The notes under the pieces: model-generated
The model's database searches: none
The model's input: the letters and a program-made list of their open reading frames with translations, nothing else
Told to the model about the DNA's origin: nothing
Made by a program: the position numbers and the translations under genes
Assembly: GCA_017694735.1 (NCBI GenBank)
Contig: JADIMN010000027.1
Span: forward strand, 1 to 6,241
Direction of reading: 5' to 3'
DNA: 6,241 nt
Source of the DNA: Candidatus Alectryobacillus merdavium
GTDB lineage: Bacteria; Bacillota_I; Bacilli_A; RFN20; CAG-826
Part shown: positions 1-4,830 of the stretch, in pieces
Position numbering within the stretch: position 1 is the first letter of the stretch
Layout: every line of letters starts with the position of its first letter

Positions 1-1
1 C

Positions 2-370
2 CCTTATATTTATAAAACTAACGATGTAGAAATCTTATTTGGAAAGAATAATCTGCAAAATGACAAACTCACTTTTTCTATTGCAAAAAAAGATGACTTA
101 TTTTTCCACACTAAAGGATATTCAGGAAGCCATGTTATTTTAAGAAGCAAATATATTAATGATAAAAATATTGAAATTTCCTGCAAAATCGCACTATTTT
201 TATCAAATCTTTACGATGGAGAAATTCAATTTACTGAAGTGAAAAATGTCAAAAAAAGCAATATAAAAGGACTTGTTCATTTATTATCGTATAAAGTTAT
301 TTATATTAATAAATATGACTATTTAGAAATAAAACAAATAATTTCAGATAGCAAGAAGGTTATTTTATGA
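2..370 (+). CDS. rqcH: RqcH / Rqc2-type ribosome quality-control factor, C-terminal part (NFACT-R domain), 5' partial
   Basis: The frame beginning at base 2 is open from the left edge to a TGA at 368-370, giving the last 122 residues of a protein that normally has about 550-580. The translation carries the NFACT-R (DUF814) pattern: VEILFGKNNLQND, then a stretch with DDLFFHTKGYSGSHVILR, which corresponds to the family's 'NxxND..t...A...DlWlH....pGSHVii'. A weaker tail (FTEVKNVKKSN...KGLVH) matches the family's 'vpVeyTevk.VkKp....G.V' region. In the family, RqcH binds 50S subunits with peptidyl-tRNA stalled on them and directs C-terminal alanine tailing for degradation. Such proteins are often mislabelled fibronectin-binding proteins. 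The catalytic/tRNA-binding N-terminal NFACT-N and coiled-coil parts lie outside the window, so integrity of the whole gene cannot be judged. The stop overlaps the start of the next gene (ATGA). Confidence 0.88.
   Translation, partial: PYIYKTNDVEILFGKNNLQNDKLTFSIAKKDDLFFHTKGYSGSHVILRSKYINDKNIEISCKIALFLSNLYDGEIQFTEVKNVKKSNIKGLVHLLSYKVIYINKYDYLEIKQIISDSKKVIL
353..359 (+). promoter_or_regulatory. Ribosome binding site of the kinase-like gene, inside rqcH
   Basis: AAGAAGG differs by one base from AAGGAGG and sits 7 nt before the ATG at 367, within the last codons of rqcH. It supports 367 as the start and argues that the two genes are co-transcribed and translationally coupled. Confidence 0.6.
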
Positions 371-1212
371 TTTTACCTATTAATATTTCAACTAAATTTA
401 AAAATATAACGGGTTTAAAAATTAAAAGTGCTTATCAGATTCCTTACTTTTTAGGTTTTGATAAGTATATTATTAACGATGCATACGTTATAAGAACACC
501 ATCAAAAATTAAAGATCCAATTATTAATTTTAAAAATGAACAGATTGTTTTCAACTTGATAAGTGAGCTTAATATCAGTGAAAAAATTTTATATTTCTCA
601 AAAATTAATGGCTTCAAACTTTCACGATTTGTCCACAATTCAAAAAGAAAAACAAACTTTACAATTAATGATATAACACGTTTCACTCAAGTTTTAAAAA
701 AACTACACAACTTTGAAAAAATTCCAGATTTTTCTTTTAACTTTATCAATACAATTGAAGTATTAAAAAAGAATATTAGAAAACAATTTTATCTAGACGA
801 AAAATATGAAAAAATTGTCATAAATAAAGCTAATATACAATCTCAAGAAGATCCAATTGTTTTTTCGCATAACGATTTAAGAAATGAAAACATACTATTT
901 AAAAATGACCAAGTTAAGTTAGTTGGTTTTAATTTTTCTTGCAAAAACTCATTATTTTTTGATATAGCATCTTTTATAAATCTAAATGAGTTAGACGAAA
1001 AACAAAAAATGTTTTTTCTAAAAAAATATTTTGGAAATAAATTTAGAAAGAAAATGTTAAAAATAATTGATAAATACATAGCCTATCAAAATATTTTTTA
1101 CTACTATCACAATACTTTTTTATTTTTGAATATTGGAGATATTTTCTTTCTAGATCAATCAAATTATTTCAAAAAAAAGATTCAATTTAGCATTGAATCT
1201 GATAATTATTAA
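367..1212 (+). CDS. Choline/ethanolamine kinase-like (APH/LicA-fold) phosphotransferase, probably atypical or inactive
   Basis: This 281-residue protein has the layout of small LicA/thiamine-kinase-like phosphotransferases. An N-terminal lobe carries YVIRTP (residues 40-45, the usual ATP-contacting Arg/Lys strand) and a helix with NEQ (57-59). Then come a helix with LKKLH (110-114), the catalytic loop SHNDLRNENILF (H168, D170, N175), and FFDIASF (D199). The family transfers the ATP gamma-phosphate to choline, ethanolamine, thiamine or similar hydroxyl compounds in the cytoplasm. The oddity is the strand after the catalytic loop: the usual 'LIDxE' reads LVGFN, with G187 (codon GGT at 925-927) replacing the metal-binding Asp and N189 replacing the Glu. 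The gene overlaps rqcH by four bases at the start and overlaps ppa tail-to-tail at the end. The fold assignment is fairly safe. Substrate and activity are unknown; it may be a pseudokinase or use an altered metal site. Confidence 0.72.
   Translation: MILPINISTKFKNITGLKIKSAYQIPYFLGFDKYIINDAYVIRTPSKIKDPIINFKNEQIVFNLISELNISEKILYFSKINGFKLSRFVHNSKRKTNFTINDITRFTQVLKKLHNFEKIPDFSFNFINTIEVLKKNIRKQFYLDEKYEKIVINKANIQSQEDPIVFSHNDLRNENILFKNDQVKLVGFNFSCKNSLFFDIASFINLNELDEKQKMFFLKKYFGNKFRKKMLKIIDKYIAYQNIFYYYHNTFLFLNIGDIFFLDQSNYFKKKIQFSIESDNY
1171..1200 (-). terminator. Intrinsic terminator of the ppa transcript, embedded in the opposing kinase-like gene
   Basis: On the minus strand the stem AGATTCAAT / ATTGAATCT (9 perfect base pairs, plus positions 1192-1200 and 1178-1186) encloses a 5-nt loop and is followed directly by eight T residues (1178 down to 1171). 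It begins 9 nt after the ppa stop codon. The stem has only two G-C pairs, but the uninterrupted U-tract and position make it a convincing Rho-independent terminator for ppa. Confidence 0.72.
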
Positions 1213-1248
1213 TTAAATTTATCGTTATATCTTCTAATTGAATCTTTT
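1175..1248. repeat. Three-arm inverted/direct repeat at the convergent junction
   Basis: Arm A (1175-1187, AAAAGATTCAATT) is the exact reverse complement of arm C (1236-1248, AATTGAATCTTTT), giving 13 base pairs around a 48-nt loop. Arm B (1192-1200, ATTGAATCT) repeats the core of arm C and pairs with A to form the ppa terminator. A therefore has two mutually exclusive partners. On the plus strand, arm C is followed after 5 nt by seven T residues (1254-1260), which might help end the kinase-like transcript. The sequences are AT-rich, so chance is possible. Confidence 0.4.
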
Positions 1249-1745
1249 ATAACTTTTTTTGCTTCTTCACTGGATTTTATATCTTCAACTTCAACATCAT
1301 TATTTTGTTCAAGTTGTTTATAAATAGAGAAGAAATGTTTGATTTCTTCTAAAATATGCTTTGGAATTTCACTAATGTCATTATAACAATTGTAGAAAGG
1401 ATCTTTTGTAGCAACTGCAATGATTTTTTCATCATCCGCACCATTATCATTCATAAATAATATTCCAATAGGTTTACACTCAACTATGCTTAAAGGTATT
1501 AATGCTTCAGAACATAAAATTAAAACATCTAATGGATCTCCATCTAATGATAATGTATTTGGAATAAACCCGTAATTGTGAGGATATGAAGTAGAAGTAG
1601 ATAAAATTCTATCTAATCTTAATGCACCTGTATCTTTGTCTAGTTCATATTTACATTTACTACTTTTTGTAATTTCAATACATCCAAAAAACAATTCTGG
1701 TGTTATAATTTTTGCATTTTTTAAGTGCCACAAATTTGCTTTCAT
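1209..1745 (-). CDS. ppa: Inorganic pyrophosphatase, soluble family I
   Basis: This 178-residue protein hydrolyses pyrophosphate to two phosphates in the cytoplasm, pulling forward nucleic acid synthesis and tRNA charging. The family I signature DGDPLD (D68, D70, D73) is present. The other active-site residues known from the E. coli enzyme also align by eye: E24 in CIEIT, K32 and E34 in KYELD, R46 in LDRI, YPHNYG (Y54, Y58), D100/D105/K107 in the ND..ADDEK segment, and Y142-K143 in IYKQLE. Length is normal for the family (about 175), and no residue needed for catalysis appears lost. The start at 1745 gives a normal N-terminus, although no clear Shine-Dalgarno precedes it. It lies 35 bp downstream of the ATP-grasp gene on the same strand and has no convincing promoter of its own, so it is probably co-transcribed. 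Its stop overlaps that of the convergent kinase-like gene. Confidence 0.95.
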   Translation of the reverse strand: MKANLWHLKNAKIITPELFFGCIEITKSSKCKYELDKDTGALRLDRILSTSTSYPHNYGFIPNTLSLDGDPLDVLILCSEALIPLSIVECKPIGILFMNDNGADDEKIIAVATKDPFYNCYNDISEIPKHILEEIKHFFSIYKQLEQNNDVEVEDIKSSEEAKKVIKDSIRRYNDKFN

Positions 1746-1780
1746 ATAATTATTCTATACTATATCGCGAAATAAATTAA
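1746..1780 (-). other. Short intergenic spacer between the ATP-grasp gene and ppa
   Basis: The 35-bp gap holds no terminator-like hairpin with a T-tract and no Shine-Dalgarno core before the ppa ATG. The minus strand contains TATAGT and TAGAAT, which resemble -10 boxes, but nothing like a -35 lies at proper spacing. I read it as a transcribed operon spacer, with ppa translated from a leaderless-like or SD-poor site. Confidence 0.4.
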
Positions 1781-2992
1781 TTATTTTTTCTTTCTAACGT
1801 ATTTTTGAAAAGCCATTGCTTGATAATAATCTCTAAATCTTGCAAAGTAATATGTATTTCCCATTTCATCAGAAATTGAATCTGGATATCTACCACTTTC
1901 AACTAAAAAATCTTTATATTTAGTTTTTATTTCTTCATCACTATGAACATAATTAAATCTATCTTTTCTAGAAGCAGACATAGCAAAGTAAGTTGATTTA
2001 CTCTTCTTTTGCATATTTTTATCATATACAATCATGTCCGCAAAAATATCATAATAGCTAGTATTTAATGATATAGAAATTAATTCTGGAGTATATCCTC
2101 CTGGAGATCTCATGTTTACTTCTAAAGCAACGAATTCACCTTTTTTGCCTAAACCAGGATGATCTTTATTTAACTTAAATAATTCAATATGAAAACATCT
2201 TGATCTTACATCAAAGGCTTTTACTATCTTGCATCCAACTTTATTTATTCTCCAAGGTACACTTTTATAAGTAAAATATGCATCATCTTCATCATTATTT
2301 ACAAGCTCTTCGCCTGAAACTAAAAATTTATGAGATGTTTTTGATATAATTTCACCTTTTGAATTTGTTATTCCATCAAAAGAATACAATTCACCATCAA
2401 TAAATTGTTCAAAAATATATTGTTGATTGTCTTTATGAGAATAAAAATCTCTTAACTCATCATCATTTGAAATTTTTTTAGTACCAAAAGCACCAACACC
2501 AACATTAGGTTTTACAAATATTGGATATCCAACTTCTTTGACAAAATTTAAAGTGTTTTCAAAGTTATCGCTTAAATGATATTTGGCATATTTAACACCA
2601 GCCATTTCAAAATAACGTTTCATTTCACTCTTCATCTTTATTTTATTTATATCACCATGAAATAAGCCACTTCTAATATTAAACCATTCTCTTAAGGTTG
2701 AATCTTCTTCTATCCAATATTCATTGTTAGATTCTAACCAGTCAAGATGACCATATTTATCTTTTAAATATTGAACTTTATGAATAGCTTGATGAATATC
2801 GCTTAAAGGATAACATTGAACATATTCAACTAAATTGTCTTGTAAATTTTTTTCTATTTCGTATGAAAAAGCATCTCCTAAGCCTAAAACATTAACTCCT
2901 CTTTCTTTTAAACTTTTTGCAAATTTATAATTTTTAGGAGGAAAATTAGGAGAGATCATTACATAATTTATTATTCTTCCATCTTTAGTCAT
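1781..2992 (-). CDS. ATP-grasp domain protein (putative carboxylate-amine ligase), substrate unknown
   Basis: The protein has 403 residues from the ATG at 2992 (405 from the ATG at 2998). ATP-grasp hallmarks, numbered from 2992, are: a preceding helix rich in Lys near 118-126; the strand and flexible loop YPIFVKPNVGVGAFGTK (from about 156, Lys of VKP at 161); the hinge FEQFIDGELYSFDG (E195, E201); and the metal-binding LEVNMRSPGG (E291, N293, R295). The family activates a carboxylate as an acyl-phosphate with ATP and joins it to an amine or thiol, releasing ADP and phosphate. The N-terminal part (VMISPNFPP...FAKSLKERGVNVLGLGD) resembles the pre-ATP-grasp nucleotide-fold domain. The C-terminal 80 residues after the core are not recognised. 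I cannot name the substrate. It is the first gene of a unit with ppa, with its own promoter and a palindromic operator. The start at 2992 is preferred because AAGGAG lies 6 nt before it but directly abuts the ATG at 2998. Confidence 0.85.
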   Translation of the reverse strand: MTKDGRIINYVMISPNFPPKNYKFAKSLKERGVNVLGLGDAFSYEIEKNLQDNLVEYVQCYPLSDIHQAIHKVQYLKDKYGHLDWLESNNEYWIEEDSTLREWFNIRSGLFHGDINKIKMKSEMKRYFEMAGVKYAKYHLSDNFENTLNFVKEVGYPIFVKPNVGVGAFGTKKISNDDELRDFYSHKDNQQYIFEQFIDGELYSFDGITNSKGEIISKTSHKFLVSGEELVNNDEDDAYFTYKSVPWRINKVGCKIVKAFDVRSRCFHIELFKLNKDHPGLGKKGEFVALEVNMRSPGGYTPELISISLNTSYYDIFADMIVYDKNMQKKSKSTYFAMSASRKDRFNYVHSDEEIKTKYKDFLVESGRYPDSISDEMGNTYYFARFRDYYQAMAFQKYVRKKK

Positions 2993-2998
2993 AAACAT

Positions 2999-3004
2999 CT
3001 CCTT
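2999..3004 (-). promoter_or_regulatory. Ribosome binding site deciding the ATP-grasp start
   Basis: The minus strand reads AAGGAG-ATG-TTT-ATG. The Shine-Dalgarno core touches the first ATG (zero spacing) and is 6 nt from the second ATG at 2992-2990. Normal spacing therefore selects the second ATG, shortening the protein by two residues. Confidence 0.75.
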
Positions 3005-3016
3005 TTATACTAAAAT

Positions 3017-3046
3017 ATTATACACAATATTGTGTATAAAGTTTAA
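3017..3046 (-). promoter_or_regulatory. Probable promoter of the ATP-grasp-ppa unit
   Basis: The minus strand has a perfect -10 TATAAT (3022 down to 3017), with a weak -35 TTAAAC (3046-3041) at 18-nt spacing. Transcription would begin near 3010, giving a short leader of about 18 nt that still contains the Shine-Dalgarno. The weak -35 and the operator over the core make this look like a regulated promoter. Confidence 0.6.
3018..3039. promoter_or_regulatory. Perfect 22-bp palindrome, likely repressor operator
   Basis: The half-site TTATACACAAT (3018-3028) is followed without a gap by its exact reverse complement ATTGTGTATAA (3029-3039). The palindrome covers the entire -35/-10 spacer and five of six bases of the -10 of the minus-strand promoter, the classic position for a repressor dimer. 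It ends 49 bp before the -35 of the plus-strand promoter, so control of the ATP-grasp gene is the better guess. No regulator gene is in the window, and I do not recognise the motif as a known operator. Confidence 0.65.
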
Positions 3047-3087
3047 TTTATTTCATATTAAAACTAAATTATCAAAATCAAAAAAAG

Positions 3088-3116
3088 TTGTTATTTCGCC
3101 CTTAATTCATTATAAT
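3088..3116 (+). promoter_or_regulatory. Sigma-A type promoter of the nucleoside kinase gene
   Basis: TTGTTA (3088-3093, four of six matches to TTGACA) and TATAAT (3111-3116, perfect) are separated by exactly 17 nt. The predicted transcript starts near 3123, leaving a leader of about 35 nt with a strong ribosome site. Confidence 0.75.
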
Positions 3117-3145
3117 TTTAATACCAATAAACTATAAATTATTTT

Positions 3146-3151
3146 AGGAGG
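3146..3151 (+). promoter_or_regulatory. Consensus ribosome binding site of the nucleoside kinase gene
   Basis: AGGAGG lies 6 nt before the ATG at 3158. It fixes the start and suggests efficient translation. Confidence 0.85.
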
Positions 3152-3157
3152 TTTTCC

Positions 3158-4813
3158 ATGGCTTTTGATATACAAATAGAGAATTATAATAACAAAAAAG
3201 CTACAATTAGATCCAAAAATATCGTTCTTTTGGATTTATTAAAAGAAGAAGACAAAACAAAATATTATGCAGCAAGAGTAAACAACAGATTAAGAGAATT
3301 AACTTTTGAAGTCCACTATGATGCAAAAATTGATTTTCTTGATTTAAGTGATTATGATGCTTGTTTTGTTTATGAACGATCTTTAAGATACTTATTTTCA
3401 ATGGCATGTAAAATTTTGTATCCAGATTTAAAATTTAGAATGTCTTATTCTGTTTCAAGATCAATTCAAGTAAAAGCACTTAATATCGATGGTTTTGAAA
3501 GTGAAATGGTTGAAAATATCGATAAAAAAATGAGAGAAATTATCGATAAAAATTACGAATTTAAGAAAATAATTGCAACACTAGATGAAGCAAAAGCAAT
3601 ATATCAAAAATTTGGATATGAGGATAAAATTGACATTTTAAAATACCGTCCAGAAACAAGCGTCCACTTCTATGAATGTAATGGATATATGAACTACATG
3701 TACGGTATTATGGTTCCTTCAACTGGATATTTAACTGATTTTAAAATTAGACAGTATTCAAATGGAATTATCTTGCAATATCCTCGTAGTGAAGAAAAAG
3801 GAAAAATCCCACCATTTATTGATGCTCCAGTATTTGGTAAAACTTTAAATGAATCTTTTAGATGGGGTAAATTAATTGGTGCAAATTCAATTGCTAAAAT
3901 CAATTCGTTTAAAGATTCTTATGGAGATATAGCATTTGCAAACATATGCGAAACAAGACACAATCATATGCTTGCTGAAATTGGCCAAGCAATTGAAAAT
4001 AATATCGAGAATATTAAATTAATTTGTATTGCTGGCCCTTCATCAAGTGGCAAAACAACTTTTGCTAATAGATTAAGAATAGAACTACTCTCTAGAGGAA
4101 TTAAATCTATTAAAGTATCTATTGATGATTACTATAAATTAAAATCAGAAATCCCACTTGATAGTGATGGAAAACCAGATTTAGAATCAATTCACGCTTT
4201 AAATATTGAAAGATTCAATAAAGATCTTCTATCTTTAATTCATGGTAAAAAAGTTACTCTTCCAAAATTTAATTTTGAAACTGGTAAAATCGAAGAAGGA
4301 AAAACTATTTCAGTCGAACCAGATGAGCCAATTATAATCGAGGGAATTCATGCTCTTAATAACATGTTAACTTCAAGCATTTCAGCCGAACAAAAATATA
4401 GAATATATATTGCTCCTCAAGCTCAAATTTATCTTGATGATCAAAACCCAATGTCTTTAACAGATTTAAGATTATTAAGAAGACTTGTTAGAGACTTTAA
4501 ATTTAGAAACGCTCCAGCAGAAGAAACTCTTTCTATGTGGAGCAGCGTTAGAAGGGGCGAATTTAAATGGATCTATGATACACAAGAAAACGCAGATTAC
4601 GTATTTAATTCTTTCTTGCAATATGAATTATGTGTTATTAGAAAATATGCAATGCCACTATTAAATAAGATTGCAAAAGACAATGAATATTTTCCAATGG
4701 CTGAAAGATTATTAAGATTATTAAAATATTTTGAAGATATGGATGATTCCGTTGTTCCAAATAATTCATTAATAAGAGAATTTATTGGTGGCAGTGTTTA
4801 TGAAAAATTCTAA
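3158..4813 (+). CDS. Nucleoside (uridine-type) kinase with N-terminal TGS and ThrRS-like domains
   Basis: At 551 residues it has the usual length of the Bacillota 'nucleoside kinase' family. Residues 1-60 resemble a TGS domain (LLDLLKEED, AARVNNRLRELTF). About 60-215 resembles the threonyl-tRNA synthetase second additional domain (YDACFVYERSLRYLFSMACK; later VPSTGYLTDFKI). Residues 285-500 form a uridine-kinase/PRK-like P-loop domain: Walker A GPSSSGKT (293-300), DDYY (323-326), the LPKFNF strand (368-373), IIIEGIHALN with E395, and a lid-like Arg-rich segment DLRLLRRLVRDF (436-447). The likely reaction is ATP-dependent phosphorylation of uridine/cytidine or a related nucleoside in salvage; the true substrate is not shown by sequence. 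The ThrRS-like domain lacks the HxxxH editing histidines (YERSLRY stands there), so editing is not expected. It is monocistronic, with its own promoter, and is convergent with the DUF5677-like gene 2 bp away. Confidence 0.92.
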   Translation: MAFDIQIENYNNKKATIRSKNIVLLDLLKEEDKTKYYAARVNNRLRELTFEVHYDAKIDFLDLSDYDACFVYERSLRYLFSMACKILYPDLKFRMSYSVSRSIQVKALNIDGFESEMVENIDKKMREIIDKNYEFKKIIATLDEAKAIYQKFGYEDKIDILKYRPETSVHFYECNGYMNYMYGIMVPSTGYLTDFKIRQYSNGIILQYPRSEEKGKIPPFIDAPVFGKTLNESFRWGKLIGANSIAKINSFKDSYGDIAFANICETRHNHMLAEIGQAIENNIENIKLICIAGPSSSGKTTFANRLRIELLSRGIKSIKVSIDDYYKLKSEIPLDSDGKPDLESIHALNIERFNKDLLSLIHGKKVTLPKFNFETGKIEEGKTISVEPDEPIIIEGIHALNNMLTSSISAEQKYRIYIAPQAQIYLDDQNPMSLTDLRLLRRLVRDFKFRNAPAEETLSMWSSVRRGEFKWIYDTQENADYVFNSFLQYELCVIRKYAMPLLNKIAKDNEYFPMAERLLRLLKYFEDMDDSVVPNNSLIREFIGGSVYEKF

Positions 4814-4830
4814 AATTATTTAGAATTTTT
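4803..4830. terminator. AT-rich hairpin spanning both stop codons at the convergent junction
   Basis: AAAAATTCTAAA (4803-4814) and TTTAGAATTTTT (4819-4830) form a perfect 12-bp stem with a 4-nt loop. Runs of A and T at its ends make it symmetrical, so it could act on both strands. It contains the TAA of the nucleoside kinase and the TAA of the minus-strand gene. Only one G-C pair is present, so it is probably a weak bidirectional terminator or a 3'-end stabilising hairpin. Confidence 0.5.

Noticed and set aside
444..686. 80-codon open frame on the minus strand
   Set aside because: It lies wholly inside the kinase-like gene, has no ribosome site, and its low-complexity hydrophobic translation is typical of the antisense of AT-rich coding DNA.
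843..1079. 78-codon open frame on the minus strand
   Set aside because: It is the antisense shadow of the conserved catalytic region of the kinase-like gene, and its Phe/Asn/Ser-rich translation resembles no protein.
1..1212. Alternative genetic code with TGA as tryptophan
   Set aside because: TGA ends rqcH in a typical ATGA overlap, and the tryptophans checked in ppa, the ATP-grasp gene and the nucleoside kinase use TGG.
3018..3039. NrdR box
   Set aside because: The ACAC...GTGT ends resemble the NrdR consensus, but the centre is two bases shorter, NrdR boxes normally occur in pairs, and no nucleotide reductase gene is present.
3030..3060. Second plus-strand promoter starting in the palindrome (TTGTGT as -35)
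   Set aside because: No good -10 lies at 16-18 nt spacing, while a much better promoter is present at 3088-3116.
3207..3407. 66-codon open frame on the minus strand
   Set aside because: It lies inside the nucleoside kinase N-terminal domain; Leu/His-rich shadow translation.
3694..3903. 69-codon open frame on the minus strand
   Set aside because: It is the antisense of the ThrRS-like region of the nucleoside kinase, with no start signals.
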